A DNA stretch of 64,000 nucleotides from Shewanella algidipiscicola (GTDB lineage: Bacteria > Pseudomonadota > Gammaproteobacteria > Enterobacterales > Shewanellaceae), in assembly GCF_003605125.1 (NCBI RefSeq), contig NZ_QPQT01000006.1:1-64000 (forward strand), in the 5' to 3' direction. The position numbers and the translations under genes are program-made. A model generated the notes under the pieces. The model was not told the DNA's origin, ran no database searches, and worked only from the letters and a program-made list of their open reading frames with translations. The first letter of the stretch is position 1. Each line of letters starts with the position of its first letter. Shown here piece by piece: positions 18,228-28,294 of the stretch.

Positions 18228-19421
18228 ATGATATTTAACCAGGTAGAACTGGCTCCTGCCGATCCCATTCTTGGCCTTACCGATGCTTTTAAAGCCGACC
18301 CTCGTTCAGATAAAGTTAATTTGGGAGTAGGGATCTATAAGGATGAGTCAGGTCAAACTCCTATTCTTAAGTCGGTTAAATTAGCAGAGCAAAAACTGCT
18401 TGATAATGAAACAAGTAAAAGTTACCTCGGTATTGATGGCGTACAGGCTTATAACAGCGCGGTACAAACATTGCTTTTTGGTGAGCAACATCAAGTATTG
18501 CAACAACAACGTACCGTGACCGCGCAGGCGCCAGGCGGTACAGGTTCTCTGCGAGTGGCTGCTGAATTTGTGGCACGTAATACTGACTCAAATACCATTT
18601 GGGTCAGTAATCCTACATGGGCGAACCACAACAATATTTTTCAATCTGCGCAGCTGCAAGTGAAACAGTATCGCTATTATGATGCGCCAACTCATAGCAT
18701 GGATTTTGACGCTATGCTGGCTGATTTAGCCACCGCAAAAGCAGGGGACTTAGTGCTGTTGCATGGCTGTTGTCATAACCCAACGGGTATCGATCTTAAT
18801 CAGAGCCAATGGCAAACCATTGCTGAGTTATGTTTACAAAAAGAATTAGTACCCTTATTTGATTTCGCCTACCAAGGGTTTGGTGATGGTGTTGAAGAAG
18901 ATGCCCAAGGGTTACGTTTGGTGGCCGATATCGTTCCTGAACTGATTGTGGCTAACTCATTTTCTAAAAACTTCGGCCTCTATAACGAGCGTATCGGTGC
19001 TGTTACGTTAGTAGCGAAAGATCAAGACACAGCTAAAACGGCATTTAGTCAGGTGAAGAGCACTATTCGAGGTAATTATTCCAATCCTCCGGCTCATGGC
19101 GCGCTGATCGTGGCCACCATTTTAGGTGACAATGAATTAAGAGCGATGTGGGAAGCTGAACTACAACAGATGCGTGAACGTATCGCCCAGATGAGGGTTC
19201 TGTTTGTTGATACCCTAAAAAGCGTGGGCGTTAGCCAAGATTTCAGCTTTATTTCGACGCAAAATGGGATGTTTAGCTTCTCGGGACTGAACAAAGCACA
19301 AGTCGAACGTTTACGAGAGGAGTTTGGTATTTATATTGTGGGCTCTGGCCGTATCAGTGTGGCGGGGATGACCCGTGACAATATGCCTGCAATTTGTCAC
19401 GCTATCGCGCAAGTGGTGTAA
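18228..19421 (+). CDS. Aspartate/aromatic amino acid aminotransferase (class I, PLP)
   Basis: 397 residues from the ATG at 18228 ([21 protein letters not shown]), matching the AspC/TyrB N-terminus, with AGGAA seven bases upstream. An ATG at 18135 is in frame but would add 31 unrelated residues across a TATAAAT-like promoter element, so I reject it. Key parts: [41 protein letters not shown], and the PLP lysine in [15 protein letters not shown]. It transfers amino groups between aspartate or aromatic amino acids and 2-oxoglutarate. AspC versus TyrB cannot be settled by eye, so no symbol is given. It follows the tRNA cluster but has its own promoter. Confidence 0.9.
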   Translation: MIFNQVELAPADPILGLTDAFKADPRSDKVNLGVGIYKDESGQTPILKSVKLAEQKLLDNETSKSYLGIDGVQAYNSAVQTLLFGEQHQVLQQQRTVTAQAPGGTGSLRVAAEFVARNTDSNTIWVSNPTWANHNNIFQSAQLQVKQYRYYDAPTHSMDFDAMLADLATAKAGDLVLLHGCCHNPTGIDLNQSQWQTIAELCLQKELVPLFDFAYQGFGDGVEEDAQGLRLVADIVPELIVANSFSKNFGLYNERIGAVTLVAKDQDTAKTAFSQVKSTIRGNYSNPPAHGALIVATILGDNELRAMWEAELQQMRERIAQMRVLFVDTLKSVGVSQDFSFISTQNGMFSFSGLNKAQVERLREEFGIYIVGSGRISVAGMTRDNMPAICHAIAQVV

Positions 19422-19461
19422 ATTAGCGCAAGGCTAAGTACTGATCCCATGTGCTCTTCAT

Positions 19462-19496
19462 AAAACGGTTATCGCCTTATGCGTTAACCGTTTTTT
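19462..19496 (+). terminator. Terminator of the aminotransferase gene
   Basis: AAAACGGTTA...TAACCGTTTTTT hairpin, 40 bases after the stop. Confidence 0.75.
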
Positions 19497-19545
19497 ATCG
19501 TCAGTATGGTGTTTTTTGCGAATATGAGAGTGTGGTGCTAACCCC

Positions 19546-20451
19546 TTAAGATTCGAGCGCTGGAAGCTGAGTGATAAAGGAGATAGCTTCAGCTAAGGCG
19601 CTGCGATCATGTAGGCCTACATGATGCTTACTGCGTAGCGGGAAATAGGTGATATTACCGTCAGTATGGCACTGCTCACCATGACATAACACATGATTGA
19701 CGACTTTATTGCCTAGCACTTGCTCGCACCAATGTAAGCGCTTTTCGAGATTAAAATTCACCGTTGATGACGGCTCGGCAGTTAAGTTATCGATAAAAAT
19801 CACCTTGGCGTTACTGTTTGCCAAAGCTTCGCTTAAGATAGGCAGTAATAATGGCGGCATGATACTGGTGAGAAAACTACCAGGGCCTAAAATAATCAAA
19901 TCGGCGGCTTTTATCGCATCACAGGCTTCGGCGGTTGCTTCAACCATTGGTTCAAGTGATAAAGCGATAGGCGACTCCTGCATGCCATCGACCTCCACTT
20001 CGCCCAGAATCTTAGTACCACAAGATTGTATGGCGACTAAATGGGTGGGCTCTTCAGACATTGGGATCACTTGGGTTTCGATATTGAGCAACTTACGGAT
20101 CAAGTTAACCGCATCGAGAGGGCGGACACAAAGTTCATCGAGCGCCAATAAAATTAGGTTGCCAAGGTTATGGTTGTTCAACTCATGCTGGCTACTGAAG
20201 CGGTATTCAAATAATAGCGAGCCTACAGATGGCCGCGATGCCAGTTGTGATAAACAATTGCGTAAATCTCCCCATGCAATGCAATCTTGCTGCTGTCTTA
20301 ATCGTCCCGTTGAGCCACCATTATCAGTGGTGGCCACAATGCCTGTCAGCCTAGGGCCTAAAAATGATAATGCAGATAGCACTCGTCCCAGCCCATGACC
20401 GCCACCAATGGCAACCACATTTGTAAATTGATTAAGTGCATAGTTGTGCAT
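19546..20451 (-). CDS. YvcK/CofD-like family protein (putative gluconeogenesis factor)
   Basis: 301 residues from the ATG at 20451, with AGGAAGGA about 8 bases upstream; the longer frame to 20556 lacks family similarity. It begins VVAIGGGHGLGRVLSALS, the nucleotide-binding loop of the YvcK/CofD-like family, followed by ATTDNGGSTGRLR, DLRNCLSQLA, NHNLGNLILLAL and LGPGSFLTSIMPPLL. In Bacillus YvcK binds UDP-GlcNAc and affects growth on gluconeogenic carbon and cell shape; the role in Gammaproteobacteria is less clear. It is divergent from the bax-like gene with very little space between them. Confidence 0.88.
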   Translation of the reverse strand: MHNYALNQFTNVVAIGGGHGLGRVLSALSFLGPRLTGIVATTDNGGSTGRLRQQQDCIAWGDLRNCLSQLASRPSVGSLLFEYRFSSQHELNNHNLGNLILLALDELCVRPLDAVNLIRKLLNIETQVIPMSEEPTHLVAIQSCGTKILGEVEVDGMQESPIALSLEPMVEATAEACDAIKAADLIILGPGSFLTSIMPPLLLPILSEALANSNAKVIFIDNLTAEPSSTVNFNLEKRLHWCEQVLGNKVVNHVLCHGEQCHTDGNITYFPLRSKHHVGLHDRSALAEAISFITQLPALES

Positions 20452-20584
20452 GCGGGTTTTTCCTTCCTGAATCCCCAATATATCGCCACATATTATAGCG
20501 AATAATGTCTTGGGGCATAGTGGTTTTGTTTCGTGGCATAGATCGCATATAATCACCTCCTAAACCCTTAAAAGAGTTAGCAAT

Positions 20585-21412
20585 TTGAAAACAGGTAGTG
20601 TGAACAAAGTTATCATAGCGTTGGCTGTTGTGGTGGCGTCCCTATTGGCGGTTAAGCTCTTGTTGGTTGACCTGCAACCAAGCGAAGAGAGCAGCCAAGG
20701 CCAGCTGTTAAAAAATACACGCCAATACAGCCAGATCCCGGATTTTGAAGCGATTGCCGATGTGGCTGAAAAGAAAAAAGCCTTCTTTGATTTCTTACGC
20801 CCTGCAGTACAGCACCACAACAATATTATTGCAGAAGAGCGCAAGTTTCTGCTCGCCTCACTACAACATCTCGTAGATGGTGAAGTGCTTTCTGAAGCGG
20901 AGCAGTTTCGTATTCAGCAATTAGCCAGTAAATACCAATACAGTATGCGCAGCGTGACTGTTAATAATCTTAATCAGTTACTTAGACGGGTCGACATTAT
21001 CCCCGAAGACTTGGTATTAATTCAGGCTGCCAATGAAACAGGTTGGGGCAGTAGCCGCTTTGCCAAAGAAGGGCTCAACTTTTTTGGCCAATGGTGCTTT
21101 AGAAAAGGTTGTGGTCTTGTGCCACAATCACGCAGTGAAGGAATGAGCCATGAAGTCGCCGTTTTTAACAGTGTCGATGACTCTGTTGGATCTTACATGC
21201 GTAATTTAAATTCGAACGCTGCTTATTCGCTATTACGATCTATCCGAGCCGATCTGCGTGCACAAGGGGAGCCCATTAGGGCTGACAAATTAGTGTATGG
21301 TTTGCTCAATTATTCTGAACGGCAAGAAGCTTATATCGAAGAATTACTCGATATGTTACGTCACAATAATCAATTTTTGGTGGAAAATTATGAACAAGGC
21401 TCTGCTGTTTAG
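20585..21412 (+). CDS. Bax-like glucosaminidase-domain protein
   Basis: 275 residues. An N-terminal membrane anchor/signal (VIIALAVVVASLLAVKLLLV) precedes a glucosaminidase (lysozyme-like) domain: LVLIQAANETGWGSSRFAKEGLNFFGQWCF with the catalytic Glu in NETGWG, then GSYMRNLNSNAAYSLLR. This resembles E. coli Bax, a predicted peptidoglycan N-acetylglucosaminidase. The start is either the TTG at 20585 or the GTG at 20600; neither has a strong ribosome site. The gene overlaps the following DUF2987 gene by 23 bases, so they are probably translated together. Confidence 0.8.
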   Translation: MKTGSVNKVIIALAVVVASLLAVKLLLVDLQPSEESSQGQLLKNTRQYSQIPDFEAIADVAEKKKAFFDFLRPAVQHHNNIIAEERKFLLASLQHLVDGEVLSEAEQFRIQQLASKYQYSMRSVTVNNLNQLLRRVDIIPEDLVLIQAANETGWGSSRFAKEGLNFFGQWCFRKGCGLVPQSRSEGMSHEVAVFNSVDDSVGSYMRNLNSNAAYSLLRSIRADLRAQGEPIRADKLVYGLLNYSERQEAYIEELLDMLRHNNQFLVENYEQGSAV

Positions 21413-22019
21413 TTGCCTATTACTTGGCAGTATGACTGCCCAAGCAACGCCGATATCTCTGGAATATCAAGGTTTTTATCAACGTCTTAAACAGGTGAAT
21501 AAAGGTCATTATCCGCTGATTGAGTTAACTTTTTCAGTACCTAAAGCACAAGGCTGTGTGATAAAAAATGGCTATATTGCAACCGAAAAAGAGCAGTTCC
21601 CATTAACCATTACTGACTCGCAGCGCATCTTTCTTCCTTATGATGACAGGCTTAAATCGGACAGGGCATTAGTGCATTTAGAGATGGAAAATGACGCTAG
21701 CCAATGTGGTATTGCCATGCAAATACGCGCCAAGCAAACGCAGCCGCAATATCAACAAGCTGACTTAGTCATGTTGCAAGTACAAATGGATGATCTACTG
21801 CATACCATGCAAGGCTTCCCTATGCGTTATTTTACTGACGATATTCGCGGGCTTAATTTTGAATTTGATCAAGCCGCGACGGTAAAGATTAATGGCGAAA
21901 CCATTGGCTTTGATGGTGTTTTTCGATTGTCTCGAGAGCGTATCAATCAGCTAGATAGCATTAGCTTCGATCGACGCCCAGATGTCGTCAGCCCTTGGGT
22001 AAGCTCTAGCGATAAATAA
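21390..22019 (+). CDS. DUF2987 secreted protein
   Basis: 209 residues from the ATG at 21390 (MNKALLFSCLLLGSMTAQA), a clear Sec signal peptide cleaved near AQA-TP, then a beta-rich periplasmic domain (LEYQGFYQRLKQVNKGHYPLIELTFSV) matching DUF2987. The longer frame from 21297 lies inside bax and is not used. Overlap with the upstream glucosaminidase suggests coupling and a shared envelope role, but the function is unknown. A strong terminator ends the unit. Confidence 0.78.
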   Translation: MNKALLFSCLLLGSMTAQATPISLEYQGFYQRLKQVNKGHYPLIELTFSVPKAQGCVIKNGYIATEKEQFPLTITDSQRIFLPYDDRLKSDRALVHLEMENDASQCGIAMQIRAKQTQPQYQQADLVMLQVQMDDLLHTMQGFPMRYFTDDIRGLNFEFDQAATVKINGETIGFDGVFRLSRERINQLDSISFDRRPDVVSPWVSSSDK

Positions 22020-22094
22020 CAGATAGGTGTTATTCATCCCTTGACTGATTGTTTTACACAGAGAGTTCACCCTCGATAACAGCTCAAAATGACA

Positions 22095-22131
22095 GACATA
22101 AAAAAACCTCCATCGGAGGTTTTTTTATGTC
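22095..22131. terminator. Strong bidirectional terminator between DUF2987 gene and ttcA
   Basis: Perfect 17-bp stem, GACATAAAAAAACCTCC paired with its reverse complement around ATC. Runs of A and T on the arms allow use by both convergent genes. Confidence 0.9.
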
Positions 22132-22149
22132 ACGCTTCGCAATTTAAAG

Positions 22150-23103
22150 CTAAGGCGTATAAGTACTGACGACGTCAATTTTTAAAGCATCGGTATTGCG
22201 CTTCGCCGCATCTAAGTCGATATGGCCGTTATTGGCAATATCGAGAAAATCAAAGGCGGGCAGATCTGACTCGGCCACATCGCCTTTCATGGGGGCGTCG
22301 GGATCACGAGTCAGCGAGGTAAAGTCGAACTGTGCTCTGTCGACACCCTGTGATGGGCTGGTATTTTGCATGGCGGTAAAAATAGTTTCGATACGGCCAG
22401 GAAACTGCTTATCCCACGTACTAAGCATCTCTTTTACCGCCGCGCGTTTAAGGTTTTCTTGTGAACCACACAAGTTACAAGGGATGATAGGAAACCCTTT
22501 TAAGCCTGCGTACTCGGCAATATCTTTCTCTCGACTGTACGCCAAGGGACGAATAACCACGTTAGCGCCATCATCTGAGAGTAATTTAGGTGGCATGGCT
22601 TTTAGTTTGCCCGCATAAAACATGTTTAAAAACAGGGTTTCGATAATGTCGTCGCGGTGGTGGCCAAGGGCAATTTTGTTGGCACCTATCTGCTGCGCGA
22701 AGCCATATAAGGTACCTCGGCGTAAGCGACTGCACAAAGAGCAGGTAGTTTTACCTTCAGGGATCTTATCTTTAACGATAGAGTAGGTGTCTTTTTCAAG
22801 AATATGATACGGCACATTCAACGTATCGAGATACGCTGGCAAAATATCTTCAGGGAAACCCGGTTGCTTTTGATCAAGGTTGACCGCGACCAGTTTAAAA
22901 GAGATCGGCGCACGCTGCTGTAGATTAAGTAATATATCGAGCATGGCGTAACTGTCTTTGCCACCCGAAAGACAACACATGACAGTATCACCGTCTTCAA
23001 TCATATTGTAATCAGCGATAGCGCTACCCACTTCACGTCTAAGACGCTTCTGTAGCTTATTTAACCGTGTGGTCTGTTTTTTTAAGAGAGTATCATCAGA
23101 CAT
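22150..23103 (-). CDS. ttcA: tRNA 2-thiocytidine(32) synthetase
   Basis: 317 residues from the ATG at 23103 ([26 protein letters not shown]). The PP-loop [13 protein letters not shown] binds ATP, and two CxxC motifs ([12 protein letters not shown] and [14 protein letters not shown]) hold the 4Fe-4S cluster used for sulfur transfer to cytidine 32 of t[13 protein letters not shown] GHHRDDI is also present. An in-frame ATG nine codons upstream (23130) is possible but lies in a hairpin-forming leader. It follows uspE in the same direction after a short gap. Confidence 0.94.
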   Translation of the reverse strand: MSDDTLLKKQTTRLNKLQKRLRREVGSAIADYNMIEDGDTVMCCLSGGKDSYAMLDILLNLQQRAPISFKLVAVNLDQKQPGFPEDILPAYLDTLNVPYHILEKDTYSIVKDKIPEGKTTCSLCSRLRRGTLYGFAQQIGANKIALGHHRDDIIETLFLNMFYAGKLKAMPPKLLSDDGANVVIRPLAYSREKDIAEYAGLKGFPIIPCNLCGSQENLKRAAVKEMLSTWDKQFPGRIETIFTAMQNTSPSQGVDRAQFDFTSLTRDPDAPMKGDVAESDLPAFDFLDIANNGHIDLDAAKRNTDALKIDVVSTYTP

Positions 23104-23111
23104 AATAAAAA

Positions 23112-23143
23112 ACGCGCCTAGTATCATCAAATTCTGGGCGCGT
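23112..23143. repeat. Inverted repeat in the ttcA leader
   Basis: ACGCGCC and GGCGCGT, seven perfect G/C-rich pairs 18 bases apart, just upstream of the ttcA start. It could be a leader hairpin or weak uspE terminator. Confidence 0.45.
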
Positions 23144-23187
23144 AGTATAGCTTAAATCAATTGTCTAAAGAAGCGGTGCGTTAGTTG

Positions 23188-24120
23188 TTACTCATCTTCA
23201 AGCGGCGACTTGTAACCATCTGGTTTGACAGCTAATAGATCACAATTAATGCTGTCGATTACATGCTCCGCGGTATTACCAATTAATGCAGCCGAAAATC
23301 CAGTACGACCAACGGTGCCAAGGATCACCAGTTCCGCATCGAGTTGCTCAGCCAGCTCAGGGATCACATCTTCAGGTAACCCTTCTTTAACATGACAGAA
23401 ATCGGTTGAGATGCCATATTGGCTGGCCAAGTGCCAAACTCGTTGTTCATGCTGCATGCGAATGGTTTCGCTATAGGTATGTGCATCAAAGTCGGGCAGT
23501 TCAATCGCTAAGTTTACCGGTGTGCCGGGATAACCATTAACGAGGTGCACTTTAGCGTCAAACTTCTTGGCTAAGTCTTGGGCGTGTTCGATTATCTTGC
23601 CGTTAAGGGTTTGATGATCGTCATCTTCTGATGCCACATTGATGGCACACAGTATCTTACCAGCCACTGGCCAGTCATGTTCTTTAACGAGCAGCACGGG
23701 CACGGGCGCTTTACGCATTAAGTGCCAGTCGGTTGGGGTAAAGATCACCGATTTAAGCTTATCATGCTGATGCGTACCTTTGACGATTAAGTCAAACTTC
23801 CCTTCGATTGAGTGCAGGATGATGCTTTCGAACGGGCGGTTATGCCACACAACCTCACTCTGAATGTCGATACCACTGTCTTTGTATTGCAACAAAATAT
23901 CGGCTAACCAGGCTTGTCGTTGAGCTATCACGCCTTGACGCATGGCTTCACGTTCTTGGCCCGATAAGATGGAGGTCATCTCGTAGGAAAAATCGAAAAT
24001 AGACAAGAATACCGTAATGGCAGCCTTGTTTTTTATGGCAAGTTTAACCGCTCTTGCGAGTGCAGGTTGTTCATCGTTTGTAGGGTCCACTACAACAAGG
24101 ATTTTATGATAGTCCTTCAT
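23188..24120 (-). CDS. uspE: Universal stress protein E
   Basis: 310 residues made of two tandem Usp domains. The first starts YHKILVVVDPTNDEQPALARAVKLA and contains DLIVKGTHQHDKLKSVIFTPTDWHLMRKAPVPVLLVK; the second ends LVILGTVGRTGFSAALIGNTAEHVIDSINCDLLAVKPDG, with the G-x2-G-x9-G(S/T) ATP-type loop. UspE helps stress resistance, motility and aggregation in E. coli. It lies directly downstream of the FNR-type regulator gene, as in E. coli (fnr-uspE). Confidence 0.93.
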   Translation of the reverse strand: MKDYHKILVVVDPTNDEQPALARAVKLAIKNKAAITVFLSIFDFSYEMTSILSGQEREAMRQGVIAQRQAWLADILLQYKDSGIDIQSEVVWHNRPFESIILHSIEGKFDLIVKGTHQHDKLKSVIFTPTDWHLMRKAPVPVLLVKEHDWPVAGKILCAINVASEDDDHQTLNGKIIEHAQDLAKKFDAKVHLVNGYPGTPVNLAIELPDFDAHTYSETIRMQHEQRVWHLASQYGISTDFCHVKEGLPEDVIPELAEQLDAELVILGTVGRTGFSAALIGNTAEHVIDSINCDLLAVKPDGYKSPLEDE

Positions 24121-24178
24121 AGATCATTCCTTTATCTGACGTTGTAATTTAATAATGGTCGATAACGGGTAAATTGCC

Positions 24179-24192
24179 TTGTCTTAGATCAA
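24179..24192. promoter_or_regulatory. FNR-like half-conserved site upstream of uspE
   Basis: TTGTCTTAGATCAA matches TTGATNNNNATCAA at 8 of 10 positions, with one perfect half-site. It lies 59 bases before the uspE start. Weak evidence for EtrA control. Confidence 0.35.
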
Positions 24193-24214
24193 CTTTACCC
24201 ATTAAAACGCTTAT

Positions 24215-24964
24215 TTAGCGACCGATTCTATTGTTACCGGCTAGCTTATTAAGGGATTCAAAATCGATGATAGTAATATATTTTCCTTTTACTTCAATCA
24301 ATTCTGATTTTTGAAAACGACCCAGTAGTCGGCTAATAGTTTCGACAGTCAAGCCGAGATAGTTGCCGATATCACCGCGGGTCATGGTTAAGCGAAACTC
24401 TTTAGGAGAGAAACCACGATTACCAAAACGGTTTGCGAGATTACTGATAAAAGCGGCGAGGCGCTCTTCGGCATTTTTCTTACTCAATAGTAAGATCATC
24501 TCTTGGTCGCTTTGAATTTCATTACTCATTAAGCGCATGATCTGCTGACGTAATTTAGGCATGGTGCCAGATAAGTCATCAAGGGTTTCATAGGGGATTT
24601 CACACACCATTGAGGTTTCTAATGCTTGGGCGAAACTCTGATGAATTTGTGAGTGAATACCGTCAAAACCAATCACGTCGCCAGCCAAATGAAAACCTGT
24701 GATCTGCTCATCGCCTTGCTCGGTAATGGTGAAGCTTTTAATGGTACCTGAGCGAATGGCATAGAGAGATTTTAGTGCGTCGCCAGATTTAAAAATCTGC
24801 TCACCTTTTTGGATAGGCTTTTTACGCTCAATGATATCGTCGAGCTGATCTAATTCATTGTTATTTAATGTGAAAGGTATGCAAAGGCTACCCATACTAC
24901 AGTCATGACAATGTATAGCGCATCCCGGGGCTGCCGAACGACGATTTTTAATGGTATCCGTCAT
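24215..24964 (-). CDS. etrA: EtrA/FNR, oxygen-sensing CRP-family regulator
   Basis: 249 residues, one short of E. coli FNR. The iron-sulfur ligands are present: C19, C22 and C28 in [17 protein letters not shown] and the internal Cys in [19 protein letters not shown] cyclic-nucleotide-like beta-barrel, dimer helix ([28 protein letters not shown]) and helix-turn-helix [21 protein letters not shown] follow; the recognition helix E..SR is that of FNR, giving TTGAT-N4-ATCAA specificity. Called EtrA in Shewanella, where it tunes anaerobic respiration. It lies between uspE and the cco assembly genes, and a perfect FNR box stands before ccoN. Confidence 0.95.
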   Translation of the reverse strand: MTDTIKNRRSAAPGCAIHCHDCSMGSLCIPFTLNNNELDQLDDIIERKKPIQKGEQIFKSGDALKSLYAIRSGTIKSFTITEQGDEQITGFHLAGDVIGFDGIHSQIHQSFAQALETSMVCEIPYETLDDLSGTMPKLRQQIMRLMSNEIQSDQEMILLLSKKNAEERLAAFISNLANRFGNRGFSPKEFRLTMTRGDIGNYLGLTVETISRLLGRFQKSELIEVKGKYITIIDFESLNKLAGNNRIGR

Positions 24965-25019
24965 AATGTCTCTCGAATTTCACAGTTATGCCCATGTTAA
25001 ACTAATTTAATAGTGTGAG

Positions 25020-25712
25020 CTAGTTTAGCTGCGCAATTGCAATATACAAAGTGTGTATACCAAAGCCAACTAACAAAAGGCCGCTGATCATACGCACCGA
25101 GTTTCGTAACACGAATTGGGCAAATACTTGCGCCGCGACACCAGCACTGAATAGCGCTGGCAGGGTACCTAGTCCAAATGCTGCCATGATCAGCGCCCCT
25201 TGTTGCGCCGAATTTGCCGCGACTGCCCAGGTCAAGGTGCTGTAAACCAAACCACAAGGTAACCATCCCCAGATTAAGCCGGCCACAAAAGCTTGTTTTA
25301 AACTTTTAATGGGCAGTAAGCGATTAGCTATGGGGCCTAATACTTGCCAAACCCGTTTTCCGAGCCGCTCGACTTGCACAACGCCAGACCAGATTTTGGC
25401 GATATATAATCCGGTAGCAATCATCATGACTCCGGCTAAAATACGCATACTCAGCAAATAGATATCTAAACTAAACAGGGTACTGAGTAAGCTGGCCGAG
25501 CCACCAATTAAGGCGCCAGCTAGGGTATAACTGAGGATACGTCCGGCATTATAACTGACAATAAATTGCAGTTTACCAACCAGTACATTGCCTTTAGTTT
25601 GCGTGGGCATCTGCTGTGATATCGCCCCCACGAGTCCACCACACATACCGATACAATGACCTGCGCCCATTAACCCGACCAAAAAGGCACCAGTAACAGT
25701 AAAATCGATCAC
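25020..25712 (-). CDS. SafE/UreH-like transporter of the cbb3 oxidase assembly cluster
   Basis: 230 residues with six or so hydrophobic helices. It starts ITVTGAFLVGLMGAGHCIGMCGG-like: GAGHCIGMCGGLVGAI is the His/Cys metal-binding motif of the TauE/SafE/UreH-like group found beside ccoS/ccoI. GLIWGWLPCGLVYSTL is the second conserved helix with the PCG motif seen in copper/thiol transporters. The start overlaps the ccoS stop by 4 bases. It probably helps copper import or redox balance for cbb3 oxidase assembly; that is inferred from position and motif. Confidence 0.8.
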   Translation of the reverse strand: MIDFTVTGAFLVGLMGAGHCIGMCGGLVGAISQQMPTQTKGNVLVGKLQFIVSYNAGRILSYTLAGALIGGSASLLSTLFSLDIYLLSMRILAGVMMIATGLYIAKIWSGVVQVERLGKRVWQVLGPIANRLLPIKSLKQAFVAGLIWGWLPCGLVYSTLTWAVAANSAQQGALIMAAFGLGTLPALFSAGVAAQVFAQFVLRNSVRMISGLLLVGFGIHTLYIAIAQLN

Positions 25713-25891
25713 TGCGGTTTGCTCTCATCGTCTTTTGGCGTTGACGGTTTTACGTCATCATCAAACAAAATCGATACGCTTTGGCGATCAAGATCATCAA
25801 ACTGCTCAGATTTTACTGCCCAGAAAAAAATCCCCACGGCAATAAGCACAAACAACATCGCAATGGGAATTAACACATAGATAATACTCAT
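25709..25891 (-). CDS. ccoS: CcoS, cbb3 oxidase maturation protein
   Basis: 60 residues. One N-terminal membrane helix (YVLIPIAMLFVLIAVGIFFWAV) is followed by the family motif KSEQFDDLDRQS and an acidic tail. CcoS is needed to insert cofactors (heme b/CuB) into CcoN. It overlaps ccoI by 4 bases and the SafE-like gene by 4, so these are tightly coupled. Confidence 0.92.
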   Translation of the reverse strand: MSIIYVLIPIAMLFVLIAVGIFFWAVKSEQFDDLDRQSVSILFDDDVKPSTPKDDESKPQ

Positions 25892-28287
25892 ACTCGTACC
25901 TTCAATAGTCTAAGGCTGTTCGCCACGACAATAAGTGAACTGGCTGACATGCCAATGGCTGCAATATAGGGCAAAACGTGACCCGTTACCGCTAACGGAA
26001 TAATAAACAAGTTGTAGCCCAACGCCCAAAGGAGATTTTGTTTAATGATTTTGTCTGTTAATTTGGCAATCGCCATCGCATCGGTAAAGCGGGCGAGTTG
26101 ATCGCTTAATAAAATCAGATCGGCACTGTTTTTGGTTATGGCTGCGCCGCTGCCCATGGCAACTGATAAGTTGGCGCCAGCCAATACAGGTGCATCGTTA
26201 ATGCCATCGCCAAACATGGCCACTTGTTGTGTTTGTTGCAAGTGTTGAATTAGGCGCAGTTTATCCTGCGGCTTCAGCGCTTTATGCACATTGGTTATGC
26301 CCATGGCTTGAGCAATTTCATCAACATGAGCCGAGCTATCGCCACTGGCAATGCTCACATTGCAGCCCGATCCACGTAGCTTGTTAACGGTTACCAAGGC
26401 ATCGGGGCGAATGCTATCAATCAATTCGAAACTGGCTATGAGCTGATTATCGCGGCTAAGGTATACGCATTGCTGTGTGCTAGGGGGACAGTCAATACCA
26501 AGACGCTGGTGTATGAAATCGGCACTGCCAATAATAAAGTGCTGTTGATTTATCACCCCTTCGATGCCACACCCTGCAAAATTACGCCCATTATCGACCC
26601 GAACATCATCGGCGCGATAAGGTTCAAAGGCTCGGGCAATGGGGTGCAGTGACGTGGACTCTAGGGCCGCCGCTAACGCTAATGCTTGCGTTTGGGTAAT
26701 GTCACTGTGTAACCGAGTGTTAGCCACCGTCAGACTGCCACAGGTGAGGGTACCGGTTTTATCAAACACTACATGATTAATTAGCGGCAGCTTTTCAAAC
26801 ACTCCAGGTTTACGTGCCACAACTCCCATTCGGGTAAATAATCCTGTAGCACAAGTGATCGCGGTAGGCGTTGCGAGCGCAAGCGCGCAGGGACAAGTTG
26901 CTACCAGTACTGATAAAGTGACCCAAAAAGCATCTTCAGGCCAATAGGCCTTCCACACTAAATAGGTTAACAAGGCGATGATTAAAATCGTCCAGGTAAA
27001 ATAATTTGAGATGGTATCAACGTGTAGCGCAACTGTGGGTTTATTATTGGATGCGGCTTCTTGCAGTCGAATGATCTCAGCGACTAATTGATCTTGTCCG
27101 ATGGCGGTGACACGCACCTTAATAGGATGGTCTATATTGATTGTGCCAGCAAATACTTGGCTCGATACACGTTTAGTCACAGGCATCTGCTCGCCAGTTA
27201 ACATCGCTTCGTTTACACTACTGCTTCCTTCAATAATATCACCATCGGCACTGATGGCTTCCCCCGGTTTAATGAGGATAATGTCGCCAATGTGTAAACG
27301 TTTCGCCGGGACTTCCTTGTGCTGGCCGTCCGCATCCACTAAATGCGCAGTTAAGGGGATTAGTTTATGTAAGTTGTTGGAGCTGACGGACGCTTTTTGT
27401 CGCGCGTTTTGTTCAAGGTAGCGCCCCAACAGCAAGAAGAAGGTGAACATGCTGACCGATTCAAAATAGACCTCTCCTTGACCACTGACGGTCGCAATAC
27501 AACTGGCAATATAGGCACCGCAAATAGCAATCGACACCGACACGTCCATATTTAGCCGCCCCGATAACATAGACCGAATGGCACTAAAATAGAAAGGTTG
27601 CGCCGAGTAAAACACCACTGGCGCGGCAAACATCATGCTTACCCAGCGGAAATAGTCACGGTATTCGACATCGAGATCGGTAAAGTATTCTGAATACAGG
27701 GCGAGGGCGAACATCATCACCTGCATGGTGGCAAAGCCAGCTAGCCCTAGTCTTAATAAAAACTTACGGCTATTTTTTTTGGTTTGGATCTCTTCATCAT
27801 CGACTTGGTAAGGGGCCGCTTGATAGCCGATGTTACTGATTAAATTAAGAATATTACTGAGTTTAATGCGGTTATCATCCCATGAAACAAAAGCGCGTTC
27901 GGTGGTGGTGTTGACCGCGATGCTCACAATCCCATCGACCGATTTTAACTTATGCTCTATTAGCCATGCACAAGCCGCGCAGGTGATACCGTCTATGGTT
28001 AACGAAACCTGACTGATATTGTCCTGATGGTGGACAAAATCTTGCTGCACTTCTTTAAGATCAAAAGCTGAATTGACGTTTAACTCTTCCGGCACCAGTG
28101 CCGTTTGTTTGTTACCCGGTTCGGTGCGATAGCGATAATAATTGCTCAATCCCGCATCGATGATAGCCTTTGATACCGCTTGGCAACCAGGGCAGCACAT
28201 AGGTTGCGGCATATTATCTATCATAGTGATAAATTGTGAGCCAGTTAATACTGGCTCACCGCAATGAAAACACTCAGGGGTATTCAT
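25888..28287 (-). CDS. ccoI: CcoI/FixI copper-exporting P1B-type ATPase
   Basis: 799 residues. A Cys-rich N-terminus (CFHCGEPV, CCPGC) is followed by a heavy-metal-associated domain with the copper site GITCAACAWLIE, membrane helices, the actuator motif SSVNEAMLTGEQMPV (TGE), the ion channel CPCALALATP, the phosphorylation loop DKTGTLTCG and the hinge GDGINDAP. CcoI moves Cu across the inner membrane for the CuB centre of cbb3 oxidase rather than for detoxification. Member of the minus-strand ccoH-ccoI-ccoS-safE run. Confidence 0.95.
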   Translation of the reverse strand: MNTPECFHCGEPVLTGSQFITMIDNMPQPMCCPGCQAVSKAIIDAGLSNYYRYRTEPGNKQTALVPEELNVNSAFDLKEVQQDFVHHQDNISQVSLTIDGITCAACAWLIEHKLKSVDGIVSIAVNTTTERAFVSWDDNRIKLSNILNLISNIGYQAAPYQVDDEEIQTKKNSRKFLLRLGLAGFATMQVMMFALALYSEYFTDLDVEYRDYFRWVSMMFAAPVVFYSAQPFYFSAIRSMLSGRLNMDVSVSIAICGAYIASCIATVSGQGEVYFESVSMFTFFLLLGRYLEQNARQKASVSSNNLHKLIPLTAHLVDADGQHKEVPAKRLHIGDIILIKPGEAISADGDIIEGSSSVNEAMLTGEQMPVTKRVSSQVFAGTINIDHPIKVRVTAIGQDQLVAEIIRLQEAASNNKPTVALHVDTISNYFTWTILIIALLTYLVWKAYWPEDAFWVTLSVLVATCPCALALATPTAITCATGLFTRMGVVARKPGVFEKLPLINHVVFDKTGTLTCGSLTVANTRLHSDITQTQALALAAALESTSLHPIARAFEPYRADDVRVDNGRNFAGCGIEGVINQQHFIIGSADFIHQRLGIDCPPSTQQCVYLSRDNQLIASFELIDSIRPDALVTVNKLRGSGCNVSIASGDSSAHVDEIAQAMGITNVHKALKPQDKLRLIQHLQQTQQVAMFGDGINDAPVLAGANLSVAMGSGAAITKNSADLILLSDQLARFTDAMAIAKLTDKIIKQNLLWALGYNLFIIPLAVTGHVLPYIAAIGMSASSLIVVANSLRLLKVRV

Positions 28288-28294
28288 GATAAAG

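Noticed and set aside
19697..20398. Plus-strand frame of 233 codons opposite the YvcK-like gene
   Set aside because: Antisense shadow; the minus strand carries the conserved YvcK motifs and a ribosome site, the plus strand none.
22196..22618. Plus-strand frame of 140 codons opposite ttcA
   Set aside because: Antisense to ttcA; no signal, motif or start site of its own.
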